Below are positions 8,559 to 16,135 of a stretch of 42,394 nucleotides of DNA, piece by piece. The DNA comes from a virus, in the IMG/VR virus record IMGVR_UViG_3300025645_000147, positions 1 to 42,394 of that record. The stretch is one strand, 5' to 3'. The notes beneath the pieces were generated by a model. It did not search any database. It worked only from the letters and a program-made list of their open reading frames with translations, and was not told the DNA's origin. Positions within the stretch are counted from its first letter, which is position 1; the number at the start of each line of letters is the position of its first letter. The position numbers were made by a program, and so were the translations under genes.

Positions 8559-10505
8559 CTAATCTTTTTTATAAAATGTTGACATAAAACCATCAGCACT
8601 AAGAGGTAAGCCCTTAGCCCATGGTATTTCCCTAGACATTATTCCGCACATGTCGTCTAACACTTCTTGCTCATTTGGTATTTCACATACGACTTCATCA
8701 TGTATGTGCATAGTTATCTTATAACCTTCATTGTGTAGAGACATCATACTAAATGCAAGTATATCTCTAGCAACAGCTTGAACTATGTTCTCAGTTAGTT
8801 TACCACCGTAAGTGTCAATGTATGTCCATTGCTTAGTCATACCGTCTACACCTTTGTATTGAACAGCTGTCTTGCCCCATCTGTTTTGACCTAACTTAGG
8901 TTCCCTGTAAAATAGTTCTCTTCCACTTGGTAGTTTAACTATAAAGTTCAATTTATCAGAGTAAAACTCTAGTCCATGGTTTCTAACAACTTTTCTTTTC
9001 TGGCTAATAGCGATCAAAGCTGCTTTTTCTACAGAATACCAGAACTTAACTATGTTAGGATTGGCTGTACGCCACTTCTTAACTATGAGTTTCATCTCCT
9101 CATCGCTAAGTCCCATAGACTCTCCACCCATTGCTTTTAAGGCTCCAAGTGATCCTTGATAACCTAAAGCTAATTCAGCTATCTTACCTTTTGTTCTTAG
9201 TTCAGATCCTTTTTCTATGCTTTCTATCGGTACATTAAACATCATGGAAGCGGAAGCTTCATAGATTTTACCGTGTGATTTGAATACGTCTAATCGCCAT
9301 TTTTCATCAGCAAGCCAGGCAATAACTCTGGCCTCAATGGCACTAAAATCAGCTACACCTAGAATCGTTCCTGGTGGTGCTATAAAAGCAGTTCTTATCA
9401 ATTGGGAAAGTAGAGAAGGTATATTGTCGTGGCAGTGTTTAGATTCTTCAATGTTCTTAGTTCTTATTATGTTTCTAGGTACGTCTATATCCTTAATGTA
9501 GTTTCTAGGTAGATTTTGCAATTGAACTAAACGTCCAGCCCATCTACCGGTTCTATTAGCTCCATAATATTGAAATAAACCTCTTACTCTGTTATCTTCA
9601 CTTGAGGCGCAATTCAACATCGATATGTATTTCTTGGTTGATGTCTTTGAGGATTTAGCTCTTAACTCTAAAACGTCCCTAACAGCACCAGGTTCGCATT
9701 CAGCGATAAGGCTATTTAACTTATCCTTAGCTAGACTTTTTATTTCGTTACCTGTTTGGATAGTCAGCCATGCTTTTATTTGAGCTGGACTGTTAGGGTT
9801 GTCTATTCCTGTTATGTCTTTTATTTTGCTTCTTATCTCACCTGACATGTGATCATCTAATCTGTAAGCCATTATAGCTAATTGCATATCCACTAGAACA
9901 CCGTTATCATTTATGATTTGATCTAAGATATAGTTTTTTCGTTCAAAATCAGAGATTTTATAAGCTGATAACTGCCTGTGTATCTCCCTCTCTGCTATAA
10001 CATCGCCTACGCAGTATTCTTTGAATTGCTCCCACTGTTTCTCGTCGTGGTGCCAAAAATTCCTTAGCCTAACTGATCTCTTATTAGTATTAGGCATACA
10101 GAAATATCTTATAAGAGCTCTACCTGTTTTTAACTTAGCTTTATCTGTTAGTTCTAAGGCTTTAGAAAGAGCTTCAAGGCCTAATGGTAATCCGCAGTAA
10201 GCAGCTTTAACCATAGTACATCTCCACTGATCTATAGGCACATCATAGCCTATAGCTTTTAATATGTTTCTTTCAAATGATGCATTGTGAGCGTATTTTT
10301 TTATGTTAGGATCCATCAAAGCGTCTGTGAACCTAAACGGTAACTTTTCTCCTTTAGCTAAATCTATTATTTGGACATTTTCATCATCAAAACAATAAGC
10401 TAACATGAGAATTTCAAAATCTAGCGAAGAAACATATTTGTATAAACCACTTGATTTAATGTCTATACTTGAATACGTTTCACCGTCTATATGGAGTCTA
10501 GGCAT
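8559..10505 (-). CDS. Family A DNA polymerase with 3'-5' exonuclease
   Basis: The polymerase has 648 residues from the ATG at 10505 (MPRLHIDGETYSS). A longer frame would need a TTG inside a hairpin. The N-terminal DnaQ/DEDD exonuclease has DGE (residues 7-9) and AHNASFER. The polymerase domain shows motif A ADFSAIEARVIAWLA, motif B with KGKIAELALGYQG, and motif C MHIHDEVVCE. It is compact compared with E. coli Pol I and lacks a 5'-3' exonuclease, like other phage replicative Pol A enzymes. It is flanked by DUF2815 upstream and the VapE helicase downstream. Confidence 0.95.
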   Translation of the reverse strand: MPRLHIDGETYSSIDIKSSGLYKYVSSLDFEILMLAYCFDDENVQIIDLAKGEKLPFRFTDALMDPNIKKYAHNASFERNILKAIGYDVPIDQWRCTMVKAAYCGLPLGLEALSKALELTDKAKLKTGRALIRYFCMPNTNKRSVRLRNFWHHDEKQWEQFKEYCVGDVIAEREIHRQLSAYKISDFERKNYILDQIINDNGVLVDMQLAIMAYRLDDHMSGEIRSKIKDITGIDNPNSPAQIKAWLTIQTGNEIKSLAKDKLNSLIAECEPGAVRDVLELRAKSSKTSTKKYISMLNCASSEDNRVRGLFQYYGANRTGRWAGRLVQLQNLPRNYIKDIDVPRNIIRTKNIEESKHCHDNIPSLLSQLIRTAFIAPPGTILGVADFSAIEARVIAWLADEKWRLDVFKSHGKIYEASASMMFNVPIESIEKGSELRTKGKIAELALGYQGSLGALKAMGGESMGLSDEEMKLIVKKWRTANPNIVKFWYSVEKAALIAISQKRKVVRNHGLEFYSDKLNFIVKLPSGRELFYREPKLGQNRWGKTAVQYKGVDGMTKQWTYIDTYGGKLTENIVQAVARDILAFSMMSLHNEGYKITMHIHDEVVCEIPNEQEVLDDMCGIMSREIPWAKGLPLSADGFMSTFYKKD

Positions 10506-10519
10506 GTTGAAAGGATTAA

Positions 10520-10549
10520 ATATAGGCTTGTAGTTATACAAGCCTATAT
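10520..10549 (-). promoter_or_regulatory. Perfect 13-bp hairpin before the polymerase gene
   Basis: ATATAGGCTTGTA and its exact reverse complement TACAAGCCTATAT flank a 4-base loop. The hairpin lies between the DUF2815 stop (10561) and the polymerase ATG (10505), 14 bases upstream of it, and is not followed by a strong U run. It may act as an attenuator, an mRNA processing or stability element, or a translational operator that sets polymerase levels. Confidence 0.6.
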
Positions 10550-10560
10550 GTTTAGTGTTA

Positions 10561-11082
10561 CTACATTAAAGGATCAGAAAAGTCAGCTTCTGCCGTTGGG
10601 CCGCCAACTAATCTTTCACCATCTGCTAACTTCTGTAAGTTGTTCAAACCACATGCAATACCTTTATTGCCGTTAGTGTTGAACGCATAGAAATTAACTG
10701 ACACTCGGCCATAGCAACCAGAGTAGAAGTCTTCCGAATCCATAATAGGATTTAACTCCGCATCTACTACACCAGGCTTCAATCCTGAAGAAGCATTCAA
10801 AAACATGCAGTTAGCATAGTTAGGATCATCCTCTCTGTCAATATCACCATCACGTAATGGTGTTTTCAAATTAGCTGGTACTTTACCGCCTAGCTTTGCT
10901 TTACCATTTTCAGCTGCTAATTTAATAGCGTCTTGCACTTTTTTAAGGGTGACTTTATCATCCTTACTTATAAGCACAGAAGCTGAATACTTCTTCTTGT
11001 CACCTCCTAAAACAGTTTGAGGTTCAAAAACGTGTAAGTAACATAATCTCACTTTTCCAGTGATAACTTTTGTTGTGGACAT
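10561..11082 (-). CDS. DUF2815 family ssDNA-binding-like protein
   Basis: This 173-residue protein has the DUF2815 layout: N-terminal TGKVRLCYLHVFEPQ, KYSASVLISKDD, then a C-terminal MDSEDFYSGCYGRVSVNFYAFNTNGNKGIACGLNNLQKL-type stretch rich in Tyr/Phe, with an acidic tail ending in DFSDPLM. The family has an OB-fold-like ssDNA-binding role in phage replication cassettes. The acidic C-terminal tip resembles the partner-docking tip of SSBs. The gene lies between DUF2800 and polymerase. Confidence 0.9.
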   Translation of the reverse strand: MSTTKVITGKVRLCYLHVFEPQTVLGGDKKKYSASVLISKDDKVTLKKVQDAIKLAAENGKAKLGGKVPANLKTPLRDGDIDREDDPNYANCMFLNASSGLKPGVVDAELNPIMDSEDFYSGCYGRVSVNFYAFNTNGNKGIACGLNNLQKLADGERLVGGPTAEADFSDPLM

Positions 11083-11092
11083 AATTTAAATT

Positions 11093-12235
11093 TTATAAAT
11101 TGAAAAAATCTAGTTTAGCTTGCTCATCTCCCAGAGCTGGTTTTGGATCATCAACGTGAACCAACTTAGGAGCACTTGGTTTCTTGAATACTTGTTCACC
11201 TAGCATCGGTTGGAATTTAGCTCCAAGTAGCCGTTTTATATCAGTTATAGATTTAAGCTTACTATTCTTTATATCAGTATAGCCATTTTTCTCTAGTATT
11301 TCAACTATCTTTTCTTTGTCTAACCATGTGTTTTTCTTCTGTCCTGCTACTAACTTAAAATTGTTCCACTTCTTTCCTTCTAGTGCAGAATCATACATAT
11401 AGGACTCAATGGACTTTATCCAATCTTTGATCATGTGCAAAGAGGCATATAACTCTTCTAACCTATCATCATTTAATAGATCAGGTGTTTTGAAATCAGA
11501 CTTAGCTGCTACAACAGCGAACTTAGCCATTTCGGAACATTTGTGCTTAACAGCACACCATCTACACCATTCACCTGTTACCTTATTGCCAAGACCTTTA
11601 AAAGCCATCTGTGCTTTAGGCTTAACGTGATCTCCCCAATTTAGTAGTTCTGCTTTAGTCATAGTTTCCGTAGTAATAGAATCTAATCTAGGCTGTACAA
11701 CTGTCATTTTTATTATCTGTATAGAGTGGGATAACTCAACTAGCTTTAGAGCTCCTAAACCATAAAGCCTTAGTTGACTATTGTTATGAGCATCCACTTT
11801 AACTCCTTTTCCATATTTCAAGTCTACCATCTCTAATACATCATCTTCGACTAGTACTATATCACCTGTACCAAATCCTTCAGGTACGTAGTCAGAAAAA
11901 TCTAGTCTTTCTTCTACGTATATTTCTGAATTTTCAGTATAATTCATTAATATGTAGTCTATGTACATATTAACGTATTTCAACATTTCAGGCTTGTAGA
12001 ACTTGTTATCTTTTATGCGATTAAACTCTGTTTCAAAGTCATCATCAGATAATCTATCTAATGTATTAGCTATTATGATTTCGGATAATTCATGTGCCAA
12101 AGTGCCTTCTTGAGCATACATAGAGCTTTTACTCTTTTTCTGAGCATCTTCAAGTCTAGCACTGGGAGTACAATTCATCCATCTCTTAGAACCTGAGGCT
12201 GATAACAGGGCATGCTTTCTTTCACTATGGTTCAT
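11093..12235 (-). CDS. DUF2800 family PD-(D/E)xK nuclease-like protein
   Basis: This 380-residue protein starts with HALLSASGSKRWMNCTPSAR and AQEGTLAHELSE, then GTGDIVLVEDDVLEMVDLKYGKG (the Asp and Asp-x-Lys positions of a PD-(D/E)xK site), VVQPRLD, and WCRWCAVKHKCSEMAKFA with a Cys cluster that could hold an iron-sulfur cluster as in Cas4/AddB-like nucleases. DUF2800 proteins are Cas4/RecB-like and accompany DUF2815 in phage cassettes, probably in recombination. It overlaps the upstream 90-residue gene by an ATGA. Confidence 0.9.
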   Translation of the reverse strand: MNHSERKHALLSASGSKRWMNCTPSARLEDAQKKSKSSMYAQEGTLAHELSEIIIANTLDRLSDDDFETEFNRIKDNKFYKPEMLKYVNMYIDYILMNYTENSEIYVEERLDFSDYVPEGFGTGDIVLVEDDVLEMVDLKYGKGVKVDAHNNSQLRLYGLGALKLVELSHSIQIIKMTVVQPRLDSITTETMTKAELLNWGDHVKPKAQMAFKGLGNKVTGEWCRWCAVKHKCSEMAKFAVVAAKSDFKTPDLLNDDRLEELYASLHMIKDWIKSIESYMYDSALEGKKWNNFKLVAGQKKNTWLDKEKIVEILEKNGYTDIKNSKLKSITDIKRLLGAKFQPMLGEQVFKKPSAPKLVHVDDPKPALGDEQAKLDFFNL

Positions 12236-12504
12236 AATGATTTTAGATAATCGACGAAAGTTTCATATTTACTTTCCTCTAGGTTAGTAACACTGCTGGC
12301 ACCTAATTCACTGAGCTTAGCCTTTATGGCGGCTCTGTTATCTTTAACTTTGGTGCTTAGTTCAGATCGAACATCATTTATAGAATAACTCGACTTAGCT
12401 GTTTTAGGTTCATAAGCTACTTGTCTTGTGAACCGTTTCAAGAAATCTATAGACTCTTTGATGCTTTTAGGGTCATCAACATTTATAGATAGTGTTATTT
12501 GCAT
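12232..12504 (-). CDS. Small phage protein beside the recombination cassette (90 aa)
   Basis: This 90-residue hydrophilic, mostly helical protein has a C-terminal half (INDVRSELSTKVKDNRAAIK, then a LGASSVTNL stretch and YETFVDYLKSL) that recalls a short helical domain seen in many small phage proteins encoded next to recombination/replication genes. The activity is not known. It overlaps both neighbours by a few bases and is clearly part of the same operon. Confidence 0.65.
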   Translation of the reverse strand: MQITLSINVDDPKSIKESIDFLKRFTRQVAYEPKTAKSSYSINDVRSELSTKVKDNRAAIKAKLSELGASSVTNLEESKYETFVDYLKSL

Positions 12505-12884
12505 TTTTCTATTATTTTTTCAATGGATGCTATATACTCCGATAAGGTTATAGAACCACCATGGAGTATAGCATCATGTATTAACGAATTAGACTTACGT
12601 ACGGTTGTAACCCAAGTCTGTGTATTTAATCTAGCCTCAAAATTGTCTCTTTTAAAAATATGAACATTTTCAACGGTCTCATGTTTCCAGACACCGGAAT
12701 ACAATTCATTGATAGATATATTAGCTAGTTCTGCTAATATTTTAGCTTGATCGACATCCAATTTAGATATACCATTAATCACTCTGTTAAGAGCATGGTA
12801 TGGATGCCTATTACTAGGAAACAAATGATTTGCTACCTCAGTATTACTTAATCCGGTTTTAGTGATGACCTTTGATAGGTTCAT
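12495..12884 (-). CDS. HTH (Xre-like) DNA-binding protein
   Basis: The N-terminal ~65 residues of this 129-residue protein read as a five-helix Xre/Cro-type DNA-binding domain: TKTGLSNTEVANHLFP (helices 1-2), HALNRVINGISKLDVDQAKI (recognition region) and LAELANISINELYSG. The C-terminal half is unknown. It could regulate the replication genes directly downstream or bind an origin. Its ATG overlaps the stop of the TS-like gene. Confidence 0.75.
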   Translation of the reverse strand: MNLSKVITKTGLSNTEVANHLFPSNRHPYHALNRVINGISKLDVDQAKILAELANISINELYSGVWKHETVENVHIFKRDNFEARLNTQTWVTTVRKSNSLIHDAILHGGSITLSEYIASIEKIIEKCK

Positions 12885-13516
12885 AATTTCAAGTGTTTAT
12901 TGTATAAATGTAAATCAGCAGCAAAGTGATAATACCAACCTACGTTTAGGTTGAGTCTCTTAGCTACTAAAACCTGTAGTTTAGAAAAGCAATATTGATC
13001 ATTGCAAAAACCGAACCAAAGGTCGTTAGACCTCATTATGACTTGCATGCACAACTCGTTTTCTATTATTCTAAACCCTACATTTAACGTGCAAGGTGTA
13101 TCTTTCTCGTACGTTTCAATCTCCTTAGCATCATATATTGTAATCCAAGCACGTCTTGTATCTTTATCTTCTTTCAGTAGTTTAATCACCTTTTCGAGTT
13201 GATTGTTTCTCTTCCACTGCCATCCGTAGTTACTGTTAACTATGTCATCGCCAGTATGCATTTTATCCCATATAGGTGCATACTTTTTAATGTTCTTAAC
13301 AGATCTGTCACCAGACAAATACCACTTCCATTCGCGTTCAGCATATCTGTCAGACCACTTACGCCAAAAGGTTCTTATCTGGTTATCTATAGGATTTTCA
13401 ATGATGAATCCAACATTGAAAAGAGCCTTTGTGCCATTGTCTAACTTTAAACCATTCTTCTTTATTTGATAATAGAAGTGTTTAAAAGCAATATCTGCAC
13501 TAGTGAATTTATTCAT
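12881..13516 (-). CDS. Thymidylate-synthase-fold pyrimidine C5-modifying enzyme (Asn177 to Asp type)
   Basis: From the catalytic Cys142 (in TPCTLNVGF) to His208, the protein aligns without gaps to E. coli TS 146-212 as I recall it: Arg162, Ser163, Asp165, Gly169, His203 and Tyr205 match Arg166, Ser167, Asp169, Gly173, His207 and Tyr209. Glu62, Trp83 and Arg121-Arg122 match Glu58, Trp80 and the Arg pair. Two positions differ: Thr143 replaces His147, and Asp173 replaces Asn177. Asp at 177 is the hallmark of dCMP-using hydroxymethylases such as T4 gp42. The protein (211 aa) lacks the last ~50 residues of TS. It may make 5-methyl- or 5-hydroxymethyl-dCMP (or act on dUMP). Confidence 0.85.
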   Translation of the reverse strand: MNKFTSADIAFKHFYYQIKKNGLKLDNGTKALFNVGFIIENPIDNQIRTFWRKWSDRYAEREWKWYLSGDRSVKNIKKYAPIWDKMHTGDDIVNSNYGWQWKRNNQLEKVIKLLKEDKDTRRAWITIYDAKEIETYEKDTPCTLNVGFRIIENELCMQVIMRSNDLWFGFCNDQYCFSKLQVLVAKRLNLNVGWYYHFAADLHLYNKHLKL

Positions 13517-13959
13517 TATTTATCTCCTGTTGATCCAAAACCTCCATCGCCACGCTCAGTTTGAACACCGCCATAAAGTGCTTGGTGTGAATTGACTAAT
13601 TCTATTTCATCATAGCACACATACCTAACAATACCTTGAGCCAATTTGGCACCTGGATCTATTACCTGCGTTTCTGTTCCTACATTTATAAGATGTAGAT
13701 GAACTTCTCCTTGATAGTCATTATCAACAACCTTAGCACCTATAATAAGAAGTTTTTTGGCTACACTAGATTTGTTTTGAAAGACTAGATCGGTACCTTT
13801 AGGTAGCTTAATCTTAAGACCTGAAGGTATCAAAGCATCTTCGCCTGGTTCTATGTACCAAGGAAATAAAGCCTCAGGCACAAAGAAATCAATACCAGAA
13901 CTCAATTCAGTTCCACGTTCGGGAGTCTTGACATCCCGGATTTTCCACATTTTAATCAT
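13516..13959 (-). CDS. dUTPase (dUTP diphosphatase)
   Basis: This 147-residue trimeric-type dUTPase shows all five motifs: SSGIDFF (1), NKSSVAKK (2), VVDNDYQGEV (3), KLAQGIVRYV (4) and the C-terminal ERGDGGFGSTG (5). It hydrolyses dUTP to dUMP and pyrophosphate, keeping uracil out of DNA and supplying dUMP. It lies directly between the TS-like enzyme and the methyltransferase with end-to-start overlaps, forming a pyrimidine cassette with the dCMP deaminase at 4.2 kb. Confidence 0.95.
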   Translation of the reverse strand: MIKMWKIRDVKTPERGTELSSGIDFFVPEALFPWYIEPGEDALIPSGLKIKLPKGTDLVFQNKSSVAKKLLIIGAKVVDNDYQGEVHLHLINVGTETQVIDPGAKLAQGIVRYVCYDEIELVNSHQALYGGVQTERGDGGFGSTGDK

Positions 13960-14723
13960 TATTTTTGCTTTAGGATCCAGATTGTGTTCCGGCTATGCTC
14001 CGGAAAGAATGGAGCCATGATGTTTGAAATAAGGTTTGCGTCGTAATATGCTCTTAGGCTATTGAACATCATTTTTTGCCAATCGTTCATGTGTGGCCTG
14101 TAATCTCGCATACTAGCGAAAGTGCCAAATTTGTTTACGATTCTGAAGTGTCTTTCTAAAATGTCTTGTAACTCGAAGTGTCCAAACTCTTGAACGTCTA
14201 CACCTCTTCCATCGCCAGAATCATAGGTATGGTTACCAGCAGCTCCTACTATTGGATCGTAGTTAGGAGTGGATAGATAGTAGGTAGCATTTTTATGCCC
14301 ACAGGCTTTAAAGTTCTCTAAGAACACATCAGCATTTTGCTTTCCAACATGTTCTATAACCTCAAATGAACATACTTTATCTGCCTCAATAGCAGAGTAA
14401 TTATAATCATTTTTGCATAAATCAGCACAATCAAATTCAGCCCAATCAACTTTGGCAAATTTATCATTTGCTACTCGGATTGTTCTTTCTCTGATGTCGA
14501 TGCCTATGTACCGACTTTGCTTAAAGCGATTGCGGTATAGGACTTCTAATAGGTTTCCTCCTCCACAACCGAAATCACACATCACTTCGCCTATTCTAGC
14601 CTCTTTTAAGATGTGAGTCCATCTTAGGTAGTGTGCGAACTGGTCACGGTGGAATACGTGCCTTTCAAATGTTGTTACTGGATTGAGGTCCGTAACATTG
14701 TACTTAGACTTGTCAATTTTCAT
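13959..14723 (-). CDS. Class I SAM-dependent methyltransferase
   Basis: This 254-residue Rossmann-fold methyltransferase has motif I MCDFGCGGGNLLEVL (residues ~48-62), an acidic end of strand 2 in RYIGIDIRERTI, AEFDCADL, and motif IV/V-like CSFEVIEHVG. The C-terminal part (GHFELQDILERHF) is typical of the broad Methyltransf_11/25 group. There is no DNA-methylase DPPY or PC motif, so the target could be a small molecule, a nucleotide, RNA or protein. Adjacency to the TS-like enzyme and dUTPase makes involvement in base modification possible but unproven. Confidence 0.85.
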   Translation of the reverse strand: MKIDKSKYNVTDLNPVTTFERHVFHRDQFAHYLRWTHILKEARIGEVMCDFGCGGGNLLEVLYRNRFKQSRYIGIDIRERTIRVANDKFAKVDWAEFDCADLCKNDYNYSAIEADKVCSFEVIEHVGKQNADVFLENFKACGHKNATYYLSTPNYDPIVGAAGNHTYDSGDGRGVDVQEFGHFELQDILERHFRIVNKFGTFASMRDYRPHMNDWQKMMFNSLRAYYDANLISNIMAPFFPEHSRNTIWILKQK

Positions 14724-14865
14724 AGCTTAGCAATTTAATATTGATTTTATTCATTTCATCTAACATGCCTTTTTTCAAGAACTCGTTTCGTGCTCTAACG
14801 AGACAAGCATATTCAAATACGGTTAAATGATCTTTGGAAATAAGATTTTTGATTTTTTCACTCAT
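14713..14865 (-). CDS. Small hypothetical protein (50 aa)
   Basis: The ORF starts MSEKIKNLISKDHLTVFEYA and is helical and charged. Its ATG is part of an ATGA with the stop of the upstream 33-residue ORF, and its TGA overlaps the methyltransferase start by 11 bases. This head-to-tail coupling supports real translation despite the short length. The function is unknown. Confidence 0.55.
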   Translation of the reverse strand: MSEKIKNLISKDHLTVFEYACLVRARNEFLKKGMLDEMNKINIKLLSYEN

Positions 14866-14963
14866 TTTTTAAAGTGTTTATAGACTTCCCAGAAACACCA
14901 AAGTGCCTGGAAAACTAATAGGATTTTTATTGTTGTTAACTCTTCGGGACTAAAACATTCCAT
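14862..14963 (-). CDS. Small membrane-like peptide (33 aa)
   Basis: MECFSPEELTTIKILLVFQA is followed by an aromatic stretch (LWCFWEVYKHFKK). A hydrophobic helix around residues 12-27 with a basic tail suggests a single-pass membrane miniprotein. The stop overlaps the next ATG (ATGA), evidence of coupling. Below usual gene-calling limits. Confidence 0.45.
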   Translation of the reverse strand: MECFSPEELTTIKILLVFQALWCFWEVYKHFKK

Positions 14964-15032
14964 AATTTAGATTTAATCAGACCAACCGAAAATCAATTGG
15001 TCTATAGGTGTTAATTGAGCATTGTATTTATT

Positions 15033-15129
15033 CTACCTATCTGTGGCATCTACGCTTACGCTATAAGCCTTTGATGTATCTGCTTTTATTTCGTCCTCTA
15101 TTTTCCAAAAAATACTGTTTAGCTTTCAT
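15033..15129 (-). pseudogene. Possible small ORF interrupted at a six-T run
   Basis: An ATG at 15129 starts MKAKQYF and continues in that frame for only 22 codons. Removing one T from the run TATTTTTTGG near 15111-15116 would give WKIEDEIKADTSKAYSVSVD and a natural end at 15033 (31 residues). The composition of this second part looks protein-like. It may be a decayed gene, a homopolymer read error, or chance. The remaining bases to 14963 hold nothing else I can recognise. Confidence 0.25.
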
Positions 15130-15343
15130 GTGCTTTTTTCGTTTGAACAGCAGCAACGTATCTAGCTACAAGCTTACTTATATTCCAGATAATCCACCAG
15201 ACATTTAGCTTGCCGTTTGGTTTAAGAATATCCTCGATTAAAGGCTCGAGGATTGTTTCAATAATGCTGATTTCAACATCATCCTTAGCTTCGAACTCGC
15301 TTGTAGCTCTGTGGAGCTCGCGCTCATACTGTTTAATTTTCAT
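15119..15343 (-). CDS. Hypothetical protein with a hydrophobic C-terminal helix (74 aa)
   Basis: The N-terminal ~45 residues are acidic and helical (RELHRATSEFEAKDDVEISI and following). Residues ~48-66 (VWWIIWNISKLVARYVAAV) form an aromatic, hydrophobic helix that could insert in or lie on a membrane. No family is recognised. It starts four bases inside the end of the upstream 165-residue gene. Confidence 0.6.
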   Translation of the reverse strand: MKIKQYERELHRATSEFEAKDDVEISIIETILEPLIEDILKPNGKLNVWWIIWNISKLVARYVAAVQTKKAHES

Positions 15344-15837
15344 AATACTAATTTACAAAGTTTTTTAGATTGACGCATTTTGGCATGCTTGTATCTGCTT
15401 AAATCGCTTGTCGTAAGAGCGAATGCCGCAGCTTCTGCAATGGCGTCTCCCACTTCCCACATTTCTATGTGGAAAGATACAATCTTAGATATGACTTCGC
15501 AGAACATGATAGAACTTATGTCAGCTGCGTTATAACCGAGGTTCCTAGCCGTTTGAGCTATATATGTTATTTCAAATTCTTGCAATTCACCTTCTCCGAA
15601 TTGTCGGAGTTCTTCCATCATTTTATATGTGTTACTAGGCATTAAATAACTATATGAGTTTAAACATTTATACAGCAATTTAACTCGCTCTTGATTTGAT
15701 ATATTCTCGTCTTGGTTTTCTACGTACCAAAGTAACCAATCTATACGCTCACACTTGGAAATAGGATTGGTGGCGAAGAAATCTCTAGCTTCTTCATAAT
15801 CTGTTAGGTGGACATTCATAATAAGGATGTTTAACAT
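15340..15837 (-). CDS. Hypothetical helical protein (165 aa)
   Basis: This soluble, mostly helical acidic protein includes EEARDFFATNPISKCERIDW and AIAEAAAFALTTSDLSRYKH. It has no motif I recognise. A second in-frame ATG at residue 7 (MNVHLTDYEE) may be the real start. It is the first gene after a gene-free 300-base stretch with terminator-like hairpins, so it probably heads its own leftward transcript unit. Confidence 0.6.
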   Translation of the reverse strand: MLNILIMNVHLTDYEEARDFFATNPISKCERIDWLLWYVENQDENISNQERVKLLYKCLNSYSYLMPSNTYKMMEELRQFGEGELQEFEITYIAQTARNLGYNAADISSIMFCEVISKIVSFHIEMWEVGDAIAEAAAFALTTSDLSRYKHAKMRQSKKLCKLVL

Positions 15838-15950
15838 GAGCCCCAGAATCGCGTTCTAAGGAATCATTTTTTTAATATTGAGGAATATATAGTATCTAAA
15901 TTTAGATCTACTAGGTGTAATGTTAGGTATTAAAAATTTAATATTTGGGT

Positions 15951-15978
15951 TTAAAAAGAGCTCCAATTTGGAGCTCTT
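15951..15978 (-). terminator. Leftward intrinsic terminator in the 15,838-16,135 gap
   Basis: On the minus strand, an 11-bp stem AAGAGCTCCAA / TTGGAGCTCTT is followed by TTTTTAA. It could end transcripts coming from the 16.1-20.0 kb gene cluster. I see no ORF in the surrounding 300 bases. Confidence 0.65.
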
Positions 15979-16077
15979 GACAATTTCGATTACAACCCTT
16001 AGTCTTAAAAACGAGGGAGGAGAGGCCCGCAAAACCTCAACTCCCGTTCGTCCACCCTAACAAAATATCTTAAGTGT

Positions 16078-16107
16078 GGAGAGGCCCTATAAGCCTCTCC
16101 TATTTTT
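16078..16107 (+). terminator. Hairpin with U run (plus-strand orientation)
   Basis: GGAGAGGC and GCCTCTCC flank a 7-base loop followed by TATTTTT on the plus strand. No plus-strand gene precedes it, so its role is unclear; it may block antisense transcription or belong to a structured RNA. A related GGAGAGGCC sequence lies ~60 bases to the left, and a second small hairpin (AGGCT...AGCCT) follows. Confidence 0.4.
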
Positions 16108-16135
16108 AGGCTCTTAAGCCTATGTGGGATTTAAA

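Noticed and set aside
8558-8599. Primase-helicase start at ATG 8,599
   Set aside because: It would overlap the polymerase by 41 bases; ATG 8,557 follows the polymerase stop by one base. Not fully excluded, since overlaps occur elsewhere.
10506-10541. Polymerase start at TTG 10,541
   Set aside because: This start lies inside the hairpin and adds residues before the exonuclease DGE motif that are not needed; ATG 10,505 is better.
15980-16135. tRNA or structured RNA in the gap
   Set aside because: Several GC-rich hairpins are present, but no cloverleaf, T-arm GTTCRA consensus or acceptor pairing could be built by eye.
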